Shown piece by piece: positions 18,234 through 27,641 of a stretch of 64,000 bases of DNA. Positions within the stretch are counted from its first letter, which is position 1. Each line of letters begins with the position of its first letter. The position numbers were made by a program, and so were the translations under genes. The stretch is from an uncultured Bacteroidota bacterium. GTDB lineage: Bacteria; Bacteroidota; Rhodothermia; Balneolales; Balneolaceae. Location: assembly GCA_913057895.1 (NCBI GenBank), contig CAJXOH010000002.1:1-64000 (forward strand). Direction: 5' to 3'. Under the pieces are notes generated by a model. That model had not been told where the DNA came from and ran no database searches. It saw nothing but the letters and a program-made list of their open reading frames with translations.

Positions 18234-19994
18234 ATGGCTACTCATTCAATCCATCCAGAAACCCAATTATGGGCTGATGCTCAATACCAGTGGGCATTAG
18301 GATTTGCTAAGGCATTGGTTAAAGGTGGTGTGACTCACGTGGTGGTAAGCCCTGGATCAAGATCAACACCTATGGTACTTGCACTTGACAACACTCATGG
18401 ACTAAACACCACGGTCGTGCTCGATGAGCGTAGTGCGTCGTTCATGGCACTTGGATATTCAAAAACGGGATCACCTGCGGCATTTTTGTGCACGAGCGGT
18501 ACAGCAACAACGCATGCTTTTGCTGCAATGTGGGAGGCAAAAGAGTCACGAATACCCATGGTGGTAATCACTGCGGATCGTCCTCCTAGATTACGAGGAA
18601 AGGGAGCCTCCCAAACGATTGATCAAGTGGGTATGTTTGGGTCTGCTTCTGTCTCCTCTATTGATATCAAGGAGCCTTTGGGCGTTGAATATGGACTCGA
18701 TTTGGGTCTGGACTGCGTATCCAAAGCAGTTAACTTTCAAGGACCCGTTCATGTAAATATAGGTTTTGACAAACCTTTTGAACCCTCATCTTGGGAATCG
18801 CTGGGAGACCAAACGCCAAAGGACGCACAACACACCACTCGTCTACACTCTATTGAGCATAAACAACCAAGTGAACGTGAGTTACACGATCATGCGGAAA
18901 CGTTTATGGCCTTTGCTGGAGAACGACCTGTGCTATGTCTTGGACCTGTTCAAGGATTCCATCATGACGCCTCTATCAATCATGCGTTAGACATACTGAG
19001 TGCAAACATTCCTACGCTAAGTGATACTGGCGGTCGTGCCGTATCATCTATTCTATATGGATGCTCCACGGCTCCACCTGCACTACGCCCTAGTTCCATT
19101 CTTTGGGTCGATCGTGCCCCTTATTCCCCATCGTTACTGGATTGGATGGAAAAATGCCGTACCGAAGGTATTCGGCTGATTCAATGCTCGTGGAATGGCG
19201 AGATTTGTGAACCGTTCGACTTTGAGGAGTCCCAACGAAGAGGTTTCTCACTCCATACCCTTGCACGTTGGATTCATGACGAAGAGGCTTCAAAAAATGG
19301 CAAACTACGCACGTGGCTTGATTCATTATCCTCTGACTGGTTAGATCAATGGAAGAAGCATGACATACAGATCACCCAGGTCTTAAAAGATCGATTTGAC
19401 AAAGCCTCTTCATCTGCAGAGACTCAAGAGCTCCCTTCGGATAAAGAAGCGATTCATGCCGTACTGAAGGCTGTCCCTTCCGACTATCCAATCATGGTTG
19501 GTAATTCCATGATTCCCAGAGATGTCACCTCTATGCAGCCTCTCACCATGCATCCTTGGGTGATTACACAGCGTGGTGTTGCAGGGATTGATGGAAATAT
19601 ATCTACAGCTATTGGGTTAGGTCTTGGATTTAAAAAACCCCTTGTGTGTATGGTGGGTGACTGCACCATGCTTCATGACATGACCGCTCTTTTATCAGGA
19701 GCCCATTGTTCTCACCCCCTGGTAATTGTTGTGATTAACAACGGTGGTGGGAAGATTTTTGACACATTACCCATCGCACACCAAGCACCCAACGTGTTGA
19801 ATACCTACTTTACCACACCGCAACGGGTAGATTTGGAGAGATTAACCGGAGCGTTTGAGTCTGTTGACTATGTTGGCATACAAAACCGAGGGGCATTATC
19901 CTCCATTCAAGAATCGTTAATGACACATCTTTCTTCAACGCAAGGTGGGCTTACCCTTGTTGAGATCCAAACGAACGGGAAACAATCGTTATGA
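18234..19994 (+). CDS. menD: 2-succinyl-5-enolpyruvyl-6-hydroxy-3-cyclohexene-1-carboxylate synthase MenD
   Basis: Thiamine-diphosphate enzyme that joins 2-oxoglutarate to isochorismate. I start at the ATG at 18234; a TTG one codon earlier is also in frame. The 586-residue protein has the N-terminal motif VVVSPGSRSTPMVLAL, the substrate-binding DERSASFMALGY and CTSGTATTHAFAAMWEA, and the C-terminal ThDP motif VGDCTMLHD...VINNGGGKIF. It sits 13 bp after menF and overlaps menB by 4 nt, so the three form one transcription unit. Confidence 0.96.
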   Translation: MATHSIHPETQLWADAQYQWALGFAKALVKGGVTHVVVSPGSRSTPMVLALDNTHGLNTTVVLDERSASFMALGYSKTGSPAAFLCTSGTATTHAFAAMWEAKESRIPMVVITADRPPRLRGKGASQTIDQVGMFGSASVSSIDIKEPLGVEYGLDLGLDCVSKAVNFQGPVHVNIGFDKPFEPSSWESLGDQTPKDAQHTTRLHSIEHKQPSERELHDHAETFMAFAGERPVLCLGPVQGFHHDASINHALDILSANIPTLSDTGGRAVSSILYGCSTAPPALRPSSILWVDRAPYSPSLLDWMEKCRTEGIRLIQCSWNGEICEPFDFEESQRRGFSLHTLARWIHDEEASKNGKLRTWLDSLSSDWLDQWKKHDIQITQVLKDRFDKASSSAETQELPSDKEAIHAVLKAVPSDYPIMVGNSMIPRDVTSMQPLTMHPWVITQRGVAGIDGNISTAIGLGLGFKKPLVCMVGDCTMLHDMTALLSGAHCSHPLVIVVINNGGGKIFDTLPIAHQAPNVLNTYFTTPQRVDLERLTGAFESVDYVGIQNRGALSSIQESLMTHLSSTQGGLTLVEIQTNGKQSL

Positions 19995-20869
19995 GTACAG
20001 AACACAGAATGAAACCCACTGAGGCAGGACAACCGATATCATGGACTTCCGTCGGGTCCTTCGAAGATATCACCTATGCAAAGGGAGAAGGAATTGCCAG
20101 GATTGCGTTTAATCGCCCTGATGTGTTGAATGCTTTCCGTCCAAAAACTGTCCATGAGCTAGAACAAGCACTTTTGGATGCACGTGATGACTCACGTATA
20201 GGTGTGGTACTCCTTACAGCGGAGGGGCCCAGCCAAAAAGGTGCGTGGTCATTTTGTACCGGTGGCGATCAAACAGTACGGGGTGATCATGGCTATGAAG
20301 GGGACGATGGGATCCATAGACTGAATATTTTAGATGTCCAACGACATATACGGTTTATGCCAAAGGTTGTGATCGCTGTTGTGCCTGGCTGGGCTGCAGG
20401 TGGAGGACACAGCCTCCATGTAGTCTGCGATCTCACCCTTGCCAGTCAAGAACATGCACGGTTCAAGCAAACAGATGCGGATGTGGCAAGTTTTGATGGT
20501 GGATATGGATCGGCACTTCTTGCTCGTCAAGTGGGACAAAAACGTGCTCGTGAAATTTTCTTTTTAGGACGCACATACACCGCAGACGAAGCTGTGGAGA
20601 TGGGTATGGCAAATGCGTCCATACCACATGCCGAACTCGAACAAACCGCCATAGAATGGGCTCGAGAAATCCTTGCAAAAAGTCCAACCTCCATTCGTAT
20701 GCTTAAATTTGCCTTTAATGCAGTGGATGACGGCATGGTTGGTCAACAAGTATTCTCAGGGGAAGCTACGCGGCTTGCCTATGCTCAGGAAGAAGCAGCT
20801 GAAGGGCGCGATGCCTTCAAAGAGAAGCGAAAGCCAGATTACCGTCGCTTCCCTTGGAGGCCATTGTAA
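19991..20869 (+). CDS. menB: 1,4-dihydroxy-2-naphthoyl-CoA synthase MenB, aspartate (type II) form
   Basis: Crotonase-fold enzyme that closes the naphthoquinone ring. The 292-residue protein shows the oxyanion-hole regions SFCTGGDQ (87-94) and GWAAGGGHSLHVVCDL (133-148). At the site that separates the two MenB types it has TDADVASFDGG (161-171), with Asp162, Ser167 and Asp169 matching Asp185, Ser190 and Asp192 of the Mycobacterium enzyme. The bicarbonate-using E. coli type has Gly at the first position. The C-terminal half also reads closer, from memory, to the actinobacterial enzyme. It overlaps menD as ATGA. Confidence 0.96.
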   Translation: MSTEHRMKPTEAGQPISWTSVGSFEDITYAKGEGIARIAFNRPDVLNAFRPKTVHELEQALLDARDDSRIGVVLLTAEGPSQKGAWSFCTGGDQTVRGDHGYEGDDGIHRLNILDVQRHIRFMPKVVIAVVPGWAAGGGHSLHVVCDLTLASQEHARFKQTDADVASFDGGYGSALLARQVGQKRAREIFFLGRTYTADEAVEMGMANASIPHAELEQTAIEWAREILAKSPTSIRMLKFAFNAVDDGMVGQQVFSGEATRLAYAQEEAAEGRDAFKEKRKPDYRRFPWRPL

Positions 20870-20884
20870 ATTTATCGTTTACAG

Positions 20885-20898
20885 TTCGGCTGGCCGAA
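20885..20898. terminator. Short hairpin between convergent menB and glnA
   Basis: TTCGGCTGGCCGAA is a perfect inverted repeat in the 60-bp gap between the menB and glnA stops. There is no T-run on either side, so it is only a weak bidirectional terminator candidate. Confidence 0.3.
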
Positions 20899-20929
20899 GG
20901 CGCAGACCTTAGGCATAAACTTCAAATAT

Positions 20930-23107
20930 TTACTTCACAAATAACATCTCACGGTAGACTGGCAATGGCCAAAGTTCATCACTGACATATCGCTCCAGAA
21001 AGTCTACCGCATCACGTACTGCATTCATCGCTGGAATCACATCTGTCTGCATGTACTTTGCAGTTTTAAGAACATTGGTGTGAGGCACCTTCTCTTGGGC
21101 CTTGCGTAGCCCTTCTAGTGCTTCTCCGAGCGCGTTCACCCCGTCATTGACCGTCTTGAGCATATCAAGTGTTCCTGTTGGCTCTAAGCCATGATCTTTG
21201 ACCTCATCGGCCGCTTTAGCGAGGTTATGAAGATATTGTGTTGCCGCTGGATAGACCATGGTTTTAGCGATTGATTCAGTTGTGTCAACTTCAATCGTGA
21301 TGGTCGTATTGTATTGTTCGGCTAAGATCTCGAGTCGTGAATGTAGTTCACGCTTATTGAGCACCTTGTAGGTACTAAATAGCTTAGAGTTTTTCTTGTC
21401 TGCTAATACAGGAAGCGCATCCGCGGTAGTCTTCATATTGAGAAGCCCTCGTTTGGCTGCTTCCTCTTGCCATTCATCAGAGTAGCCGTCTCCATTAAAT
21501 ATGATGCTCTCAATTTCACCGAGCGTTTGTCTCAGAATTTTACCTAACGCAGTCTCGAGTTTAGACTTTTTGAGCTCTTTCTCTAGTTTATCGCTGAGTG
21601 CATCGATTCCTTCTGCGACGGCTGTGTTAAGTACCACAATTGGAAAACTTACCGACTGACTTGACCCTACGGCACGAAACTCAAATTTATTGCCTGTAAA
21701 TGCGAAAGGACTCGTTCGGTTACGATCTCCAGCGTGCTTAGGAAGTGTTGGGAGCACAGGTGTACCCAGACCAAGAAGACCACTCTTCATGGAGTCTTTC
21801 AGTCCGCCGTTAAGTAGCTGCTTGACGACATCCTCAAGTTGCTCACCAATGTATGCTGAGATGATCGCTGGAGGAGCTTCATTTGCACCTAATCGATGAT
21901 CGTTTGCAGCAGTAGCAATGGATGCGCGCAACAAATCTTGATGGTGGTAGACACCATGCAAGACCGCCGTGAAAAAGAAAAGAAATTGAAGATTTTGATG
22001 AGGTGTTTCTCCAGGCTCTAGAAGATTCACACCTCCTTCTGTGGATATGGACCAGTTGGTGTGCTTACCACTTCCATTTAGGCCATCAAACGGTTTTTCG
22101 TGAAGTACACATTCCAAACCATATTTTTTGGCGACTCTTCGAAGTGTGATCATCATGAGTTGCTGATGATCCGCAGCCACATTACACTGCTCAAAGATTG
22201 GGGCAATCTCGTACTGGGATGGAGCCACCTCATTATGACGAGTTTTGACGGGGATCCCCAATTTGTAAAGCTCACGCTCAGCATCGAGCATAAAGCTTAA
22301 GACTCTATCAGGAATAGACCCAAAGTAGTGATCATCCAATTCCTGTCCTCTTGGAGGTTTGGCGCCAACAAGTGTACGTCCTGATGTCATCAAATCGGGA
22401 CGACGATAGAAAAACTCCTGGTCAATTAAGAAATACTCTTGCTCACAACCCACCGTTGATGTTACACGTACAGCCTCAACACCAAAGAGTTTGAGCGCTC
22501 GCTTGGCTGATTTATTAAGAGCCTCTACTGAGCGTAACAATGGGGTTTTGTGATCCAAGGCTTCTCCTTTCCAGGAGGCAAAAGCAGTGGGAATACACAG
22601 ATAAGATCCATTAGGATTGTCAATCACAAATACGGGTGAGGTTGGATCCCAGGCAGTATAGCCTCTAGCCTCAAACGTAGCTCGCAATCCACCACTAGGA
22701 AATGAAGAAGCATCGGGTTCTCCTTGAATCAAATCCTTTCCTGAAAACTCCGAGATTGCTCCTCCACCCTGGTTCGGTGTAATAAAGGAATCGTGCTTCT
22801 CGGCTGTAGATCCTGTGAGAGGTTGAAACCAATGTGTAAAGTGGGTGGCACCTTTCTCCGTAGCCCAATCCTTCATGGCAATAGCCGCTGCATCAGCTAC
22901 TTCTGCATCAAGCTTCTCTCCTTCTTGAACCGTTTTTTGGAGTTTTTTCCATGATGATTTTGGCATTCTCGCTTTGAGTGCCTCTAATGTGAGTGTGTTT
23001 TGCCCAAATATTTCAGTAATTGACATTGCTTGATCGACCATTCCTTGACTAGGGACAGTAGATTTTGCAGCAGCAAGAGTATCGTAGCGACGAGCAGATG
23101 GTGACAT
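20930..23107 (-). CDS. glnA: Glutamine synthetase type III (GSIII)
   Basis: Makes glutamine from glutamate, ammonia and ATP. The 725-residue length and N-terminal GSIII region ([12 protein letters not shown]...[23 protein letters not shown]) separate it from the roughly 450-residue GSI. The catalytic core includes [43 protein letters not shown] and [14 protein letters not shown], which are the metal, glutamate and nucleotide-binding regions. GSIII is characteristic of Bacteroidota and some other lineages. It is a single gene between the two halves of the men locus. A Bacteroidota-type promoter and two DnaA boxes lie upstream. Confidence 0.97.
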   Translation of the reverse strand: MSPSARRYDTLAAAKSTVPSQGMVDQAMSITEIFGQNTLTLEALKARMPKSSWKKLQKTVQEGEKLDAEVADAAAIAMKDWATEKGATHFTHWFQPLTGSTAEKHDSFITPNQGGGAISEFSGKDLIQGEPDASSFPSGGLRATFEARGYTAWDPTSPVFVIDNPNGSYLCIPTAFASWKGEALDHKTPLLRSVEALNKSAKRALKLFGVEAVRVTSTVGCEQEYFLIDQEFFYRRPDLMTSGRTLVGAKPPRGQELDDHYFGSIPDRVLSFMLDAERELYKLGIPVKTRHNEVAPSQYEIAPIFEQCNVAADHQQLMMITLRRVAKKYGLECVLHEKPFDGLNGSGKHTNWSISTEGGVNLLEPGETPHQNLQFLFFFTAVLHGVYHHQDLLRASIATAANDHRLGANEAPPAIISAYIGEQLEDVVKQLLNGGLKDSMKSGLLGLGTPVLPTLPKHAGDRNRTSPFAFTGNKFEFRAVGSSQSVSFPIVVLNTAVAEGIDALSDKLEKELKKSKLETALGKILRQTLGEIESIIFNGDGYSDEWQEEAAKRGLLNMKTTADALPVLADKKNSKLFSTYKVLNKRELHSRLEILAEQYNTTITIEVDTTESIAKTMVYPAATQYLHNLAKAADEVKDHGLEPTGTLDMLKTVNDGVNALGEALEGLRKAQEKVPHTNVLKTAKYMQTDVIPAMNAVRDAVDFLERYVSDELWPLPVYREMLFVK

Positions 23108-23154
23108 GGAAATTGAGTTGATTTAAGGGTGATGTTATTGTTCTGAATTGATGA

Positions 23155-23185
23155 CAAAAGTAAAGTCTTTATACTCTATGAGCAA
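23155..23185 (-). promoter_or_regulatory. Bacteroidota-type glnA promoter
   Basis: On the minus strand a TACTTTTG at 23162-23155 fits the -7 consensus TAnnTTTG exactly, and a TTG at 23185-23183 lies 20 nt upstream as the -33 element. Transcription would start roughly 40 nt before the glnA ATG. Confidence 0.55.
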
Positions 23186-23206
23186 TTAATTTTAATTCAT
23201 TTATCG

Positions 23207-23349
23207 TTATCCACAGTTTGTTATTTAGTCTATTTATATAATTACTTAATTAGTTTAGTCTTTACTCCATATCTATCTTTATTTGCCGAATCGATTTCAC
23301 CCAAATGAGTAAGAACCTGAATTTCTTCGTAATCCTTGTTTGTGGATAA
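23207..23349. promoter_or_regulatory. Two perfect inverted DnaA boxes around an AT-rich tract
   Basis: TTATCCACA at 23207-23215 and its exact reverse complement TGTGGATAA at 23341-23349 are consensus DnaA boxes in opposite orientation; the match extends one base (GTTATCCACA) in both. Between them lies a strongly AT-rich stretch (about 23216-23280) with the repeated word TTTAGTC. The pair spans most of the 259-bp glnA-menA gap. It may be a replication origin element, or DnaA-dependent control of glnA or menA. Gene orientation on either side does not switch cleanly, so oriC is not established. Confidence 0.5.
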
Positions 23350-23366
23350 CTTCCGTATTTTTGGCC

Positions 23367-24278
23367 ATGCCAACGAATGACTCATCTCCACTAGTAGCGT
23401 GGCTCAACGCATCTCGACCTCAAACATTACCCGCTGCATGGACCCCTGTGTGGATTGGAAGTGCATTCGCATTTTATGAAGGCGGATTCTCTTGGGTTGT
23501 ATTTACACTTGCACTGACTAGTGCTAGTCTTATTCAGATCGGGACCAATTTTGCGAATGACTATTTTGACTCCAAAACAGGAGTAGATATTGATCGAATC
23601 GGGTTTGAACGACCGACGTCTTCAGGGGCACTATCGTCCAAAGAGATGGCGTGGGGGACGACGATCACTATGATTCTCGCATTCCTATCAGGCCTGGGGT
23701 TAGTTTGGATAGCTGGCCTGCCTATTTTATGGATCGGCCTTGCCTCCCTTCTTTTTGGAATTGCTTATACAGGTGGGCCATTCCCTCTGGCTTATAATGG
23801 TCTCGGCGATCTCTTCGTATGGCTCTTTTTTGGAGTCATTGCAGTAATGGGAACGACCTACGCCCATCTTCAAGAATGGTCTGAGACTGCTTTTTGGCTG
23901 GGTTCTGCCACAGGTGCATTATGCATTAATATTTTGGTGGCCAATAATCTTCGTGATATCGAAGCCGATCGAAAAGCACATAAGCGAACAGTAGGCGTGC
24001 TATTCGGAGAGCGATTTTTAAAGATGGAATACACTAGTATGATAGGACTTGCACTTGGAATCCACGGGTGGTTATATCTGTCTAGTGGATTTGAAGCTTG
24101 GTGGGCGTTGGTGGTAGTGATCATTCTCCCGTTTCTAGTTCTTCCTCTAAAGCAAGTCTGGCATCATCATGACAAGTCTATTCTGAATGGAACGCTTAAA
24201 CAATCTGCCCTCGTCTTAATGATATACGGACTTAGTGTTAGCTCTTCACTAATCCTTACACGATTGCTCTCATCCTAG
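23367..24278 (+). CDS. menA: 1,4-dihydroxy-2-naphthoate polyprenyltransferase MenA
   Basis: Membrane UbiA-family enzyme that attaches the isoprenoid tail to DHNA. I start at the ATG at 23367 (MPTNDSSPLVAWLNASRPQTLPAAW) rather than the in-frame TTG at 23340, since the family starts just before the ASRPxTLPA motif. The 303-residue protein has the first Asp-rich prenyl-diphosphate site NDYFDSKTGVD (64-74) and a second, NNLRDIEADRKAHKRT, in the second half, with about eight or nine membrane helices. The menC-menE neighbours fix the quinone substrate. It is separated from menB by glnA. Confidence 0.94.
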   Translation: MPTNDSSPLVAWLNASRPQTLPAAWTPVWIGSAFAFYEGGFSWVVFTLALTSASLIQIGTNFANDYFDSKTGVDIDRIGFERPTSSGALSSKEMAWGTTITMILAFLSGLGLVWIAGLPILWIGLASLLFGIAYTGGPFPLAYNGLGDLFVWLFFGVIAVMGTTYAHLQEWSETAFWLGSATGALCINILVANNLRDIEADRKAHKRTVGVLFGERFLKMEYTSMIGLALGIHGWLYLSSGFEAWWALVVVIILPFLVLPLKQVWHHHDKSILNGTLKQSALVLMIYGLSVSSSLILTRLLSS

Positions 24279-24310
24279 ACCCATTAATCAAAGATCCTGA
24301 TCCCGTCTCG

Positions 24311-25372
24311 ATGCCTCTTTCCATTACAGCGTGGAATGTCTCGTTACCGTATCTACAAAGACACCAAACGGCCAAAATCACTACGTCTACAAGAGAAATC
24401 ATCGTTTTGGAAGTGATTGAGAACGAAAAACAATGGAGTACGGAGTTTGCCCCCTTACCCCCATTTTCAGACGAATCATTGGATGATGTTCGTCAAGTGC
24501 TTCCCGATCTTGCAGGGTGGCTGGAGACTTGGATTCCTTTTGAAAACCCAGCCATAGTAGAGGAATCGATTCCAGAAGAATGGCCAAAAAGTGTACAGTG
24601 GGGTATCTCCAGGATGATTTGGTCGAATACCCTTGATAAAGAACCGGAAGAGAACAATAAGCAACATCAAGTAACGACTCATGCATTGTTGAGCCCTGGT
24701 GATGAAGCCAACGCATTAAAAAGCTGGAATGGCATGAGTGATTCCTTCAAAGTGAAAGTCCATCCAGCATCTTGGCAACCACTTCTACAAACGATGGCCT
24801 CTTTCCAAGAGCAACACCCACACACAAGGTGGGTTCTCGATGCAAACGAACAAGGCTCCGTCGCATGGCTGCATGAGTTACAGCAATGGTGTCAAGATCA
24901 TCATTTTGATGCGATTCAATACGTGGAGGATCCGTTGTCGATTTCGACACCTGAAGAAGCTAAAGAGCTCATTACCCAATCACCTATCCGTCTTGGATTT
25001 GATGAATTTCTGCAACCACGTCGCAGACAGGATCGTTTTGAGTTTGCAGATGGGATTAAGAGTCTAAAAGGAGGCGTTTTTGTGATGAAACCTGCTTTAT
25101 ATGGATCCATTAACGAGATTGAACACCTTACAGGAATCGCGAGTAAGGCAAATGTACCTGTGGTATTTTCTACATTAATGGAATCTACACTTGGAAGATC
25201 CTTTACCATGTATGCAGCTCGTCGTTTTGGCTCGACCGACTACACACATGGACTAGATACAGGACACCTTTTTGCCGTAGATTTTGCATTACCTCCTACT
25301 GACATCCATCAGACGTTTGAATCGTTGCCCGACAACCCCGTGATGTGTTATTCCAAAACCGCTTTACTGTAG
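24311..25372 (+). CDS. menC: o-succinylbenzoate synthase MenC
   Basis: Enolase-superfamily dehydratase producing o-succinylbenzoate. The 353-residue protein is diverged, but the catalytic set is readable: KVK at 147-149, metal ligands Asp177 (LDANE), Glu206 (VEDPL) and Asp231 (GFDEF), and the second lysine Lys260 (VMKPALYG). The N-terminal capping domain (1-about 100) is poorly conserved. It lies 32 bp after menA and 3 bp before menE, in one operon, which supports OSB synthase rather than another enolase-family activity such as N-acylamino-acid racemase. Confidence 0.9.
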   Translation: MPLSITAWNVSLPYLQRHQTAKITTSTREIIVLEVIENEKQWSTEFAPLPPFSDESLDDVRQVLPDLAGWLETWIPFENPAIVEESIPEEWPKSVQWGISRMIWSNTLDKEPEENNKQHQVTTHALLSPGDEANALKSWNGMSDSFKVKVHPASWQPLLQTMASFQEQHPHTRWVLDANEQGSVAWLHELQQWCQDHHFDAIQYVEDPLSISTPEEAKELITQSPIRLGFDEFLQPRRRQDRFEFADGIKSLKGGVFVMKPALYGSINEIEHLTGIASKANVPVVFSTLMESTLGRSFTMYAARRFGSTDYTHGLDTGHLFAVDFALPPTDIHQTFESLPDNPVMCYSKTALL

Positions 25373-25375
25373 ATC

Positions 25376-26704
25376 ATGAGTATCGGTTCAGATTTTCCAC
25401 TCCGCTGGCCAGTTCATATCGATAACTATGATCCAGACGCACCCTTTTTAGCCTGGATTGAGTCTTCTCAGACCCAAACATTATCCTACGGTGACCTTCT
25501 CAAAAAGGCTCAACGCATAGCTGAGGAGTATCAATCAAACTCAGACCGCAGCCCAGTGGCGCTTCCATTGAGAGAGCGCACGGCACCCAATGCAATACTG
25601 GCTGCGTCACATCTGTTAGCAAGGGTCCCATTTTCGATTTCGAAGGAACAAAACAGCGAGCATGGTCGTGGAAGTCAATCTTTGATGACTAAAGTCGAGC
25701 CAAAGGACGATTTCGTCATGATTACTCTTGAGACCTCGGGCACCACAGGCACACCGAAACGTATTCAACTTTATGCCAGTCAAGTGGCACATGCCGTTGG
25801 AATGTTTCCAGCGGAGCTACGAACAGCACCAGGTGAATTTTGGGGCCATGCGTTACCATTACATCATGTTGGTGGACTATCGATACTAGCTCGTGCGCTA
25901 TCTACAGGAGGTGGAATAGCATGGGCACCCGATACAACGGCAGATGCCATCAATAGCCTACTTCATCACGTTGATGTAAAAGGGATGTCTCTCGTATCGA
26001 CACAATTGCACCGTCTTATGGAGCAGAAAGAGTCATCGGATCGATTATCCAGGTTGAATGCCATCTTATTAGGTGGCGGTCCTCTTCCAATAGACGTTGC
26101 AAAACACGCTCTGAAAAACTCCTATTCTGTTTTTCAGAGTTACGGGATGACTGAATCCTTTGCCATGATCTCTGCCAACCGTCTTTCGGAAACCCCTAAC
26201 CAACCACAATGCGTTGGCACGCCTTTTGGAGACACCCAAATAATGGTTGATAATGGGACGATTCACCTGCGAGGAACACAACTTGGGCCTGCGTGGAAAG
26301 ACTCGTGGTTTGATACTGGGGACATCGGCAAAATAGACGAGCACGGACGCTTGATCATAGAAGCACGACGAGACGATATGATAGTGTCTGGAGGTAATAA
26401 TATTTCACCAGCACCTATTGAGGACGCACTCATGCAGCACGCCAGCATCGCGGCGGCGATGGTGTTTGGGATTGAAGATCCTGAATGGGGTCAGAAAGTG
26501 GTTGCGTTGGTAGAACTCAAGGGATCCCAAGAGGATGAATTGGTCACTACACAAACGCTAGAGCAGTGGTTACATGATCATGGTTTACCCTCGTACAAGA
26601 TTCCAAAAAGGTGGGAAATTCTTCCTCCAGGAGAAACCCTACCGCGAACATCGCTAGGGAAGCTTGCACGCAATGAAGCTAAATTGAGGGTACGTGAAAG
26701 CTAG
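25376..26704 (+). CDS. menE: o-succinylbenzoate-CoA ligase MenE
   Basis: Adenylate-forming ligase that activates o-succinylbenzoate with CoA. The 442-residue protein has the P-loop-like SGTTGTPK at 121-128, the SYGMTESFA A5-type motif, WFDTGDIGKID, and RRDDMIVSGGNNISPAPIEDAL in the hinge region. The adenylation lysine lies near the C-terminus in LPRTSLGKLARNE. It is shorter than many acyl-CoA ligases, as usual for MenE. It is last in menA-menC-menE. No menH or DHNA-CoA thioesterase gene is in the window. Confidence 0.92.
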   Translation: MSIGSDFPLRWPVHIDNYDPDAPFLAWIESSQTQTLSYGDLLKKAQRIAEEYQSNSDRSPVALPLRERTAPNAILAASHLLARVPFSISKEQNSEHGRGSQSLMTKVEPKDDFVMITLETSGTTGTPKRIQLYASQVAHAVGMFPAELRTAPGEFWGHALPLHHVGGLSILARALSTGGGIAWAPDTTADAINSLLHHVDVKGMSLVSTQLHRLMEQKESSDRLSRLNAILLGGGPLPIDVAKHALKNSYSVFQSYGMTESFAMISANRLSETPNQPQCVGTPFGDTQIMVDNGTIHLRGTQLGPAWKDSWFDTGDIGKIDEHGRLIIEARRDDMIVSGGNNISPAPIEDALMQHASIAAAMVFGIEDPEWGQKVVALVELKGSQEDELVTTQTLEQWLHDHGLPSYKIPKRWEILPPGETLPRTSLGKLARNEAKLRVRES

Positions 26705-26710
26705 CCATTT

Positions 26711-26735
26711 ATTCAATGCTTGATTGCGATTGAAT
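26711..26735. terminator. Inverted repeat between convergent menE and folD
   Basis: ATTCAAT (26711-26717) and ATTGAAT (26729-26735) form a 7-bp stem with an 11-base loop in the 30-bp gap between the two stop codons. It is AT-rich and lacks a clear T-tail, so it is only a modest bidirectional terminator candidate. Confidence 0.35.
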
Positions 26736-27631
26736 TACGCAGGATACACGGATTTTTTGGCAGCAAGAAGCGTGTTTTTCATCAACATGGCCACGGTCAT
26801 AGGCCCCACTCCACCGGGTACAGGAGTTAGCCAACTCGCCTTTTTACCCACACTCTCCTGATCCACATCCCCTACCAACCGATACCCTTTTTCTGTGGTC
26901 TCATCAGCAACACGGGTCATCCCCACATCAATCACCACGACTCCCTCTTTGACCATTTCTCCGCGAATTAACCCTGGAACTCCAGCTGCCACAACAAGGA
27001 TATCTGCAGAAATGGTGTAGCGGGTTATGTCTTGGGTATATTTGTGGCAAATTGTTGTGGTTGCTTTTCCTGTGTCGTTCTCGCGTGAAAACATAATCGC
27101 TGCTGGAGATCCCACAATATTACTAGCGCCGACAACCACTGCATGTTTGCCCTTTACGGGAATACTATAATGTCGAAGGAGCTCAAAGATACCGGCTGGG
27201 GTACACGAACGAAAGGTGGGTTGACCAATTGCTAAACGACCCACATTCATTGGATGAAAACCATCTACATCTTTTCGGTGATCGATCGTCTCAATGACAT
27301 CCAATGCCGATAAATGACTCGGGAGGGGTAATTGAACCAAAATTCCATCCACGGTTTCGTCTTGATTAAGCCGCCTAATCTCTTCTTTGAGCTCTTGTGC
27401 CGATACGGTGTCTTGTAGTCGTGTTGTGTGAGTGTCGATACCTACATCCTCACAGGCTCGAGTTTTTGCCCCTATATAAACCGTAGAAGCAGGGTCTGAG
27501 CCAACTTGAATCACTTCCAAAAAGGGTCTTCGATTTCCTGCATCGACCATTGCCTTGACATCCTCACGCACTTCCCCACGGATAATCTCAGAAACCTTTC
27601 GTCCATCGATGAGTTTTGCTTGAGAGGCCAT
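26735..27631 (-). CDS. folD: Bifunctional methylenetetrahydrofolate dehydrogenase/cyclohydrolase FolD
   Basis: Interconverts 5,10-methylene- and 10-formyl-THF in one-carbon metabolism. I start at the ATG at 27631 (MASQAKLIDGRKVSEI); the longer frame to 27658 would run into the upstream ptsN-like gene and adds residues absent from the family. The 298-residue protein has the signature DGILVQLPLPSHL, the catalytic-lysine region YIGAKTRACEDVGI, the NADP-binding VVGASNIVGSPAAIM and the C-terminal TPVPGGVGPMTVAMLM. It lies 10 bp after the PTS EIIA-type gene. Confidence 0.96.
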   Translation of the reverse strand: MASQAKLIDGRKVSEIIRGEVREDVKAMVDAGNRRPFLEVIQVGSDPASTVYIGAKTRACEDVGIDTHTTRLQDTVSAQELKEEIRRLNQDETVDGILVQLPLPSHLSALDVIETIDHRKDVDGFHPMNVGRLAIGQPTFRSCTPAGIFELLRHYSIPVKGKHAVVVGASNIVGSPAAIMFSRENDTGKATTTICHKYTQDITRYTISADILVVAAGVPGLIRGEMVKEGVVVIDVGMTRVADETTEKGYRLVGDVDQESVGKKASWLTPVPGGVGPMTVAMLMKNTLLAAKKSVYPA

Positions 27632-27641
27632 AATCAATGGT

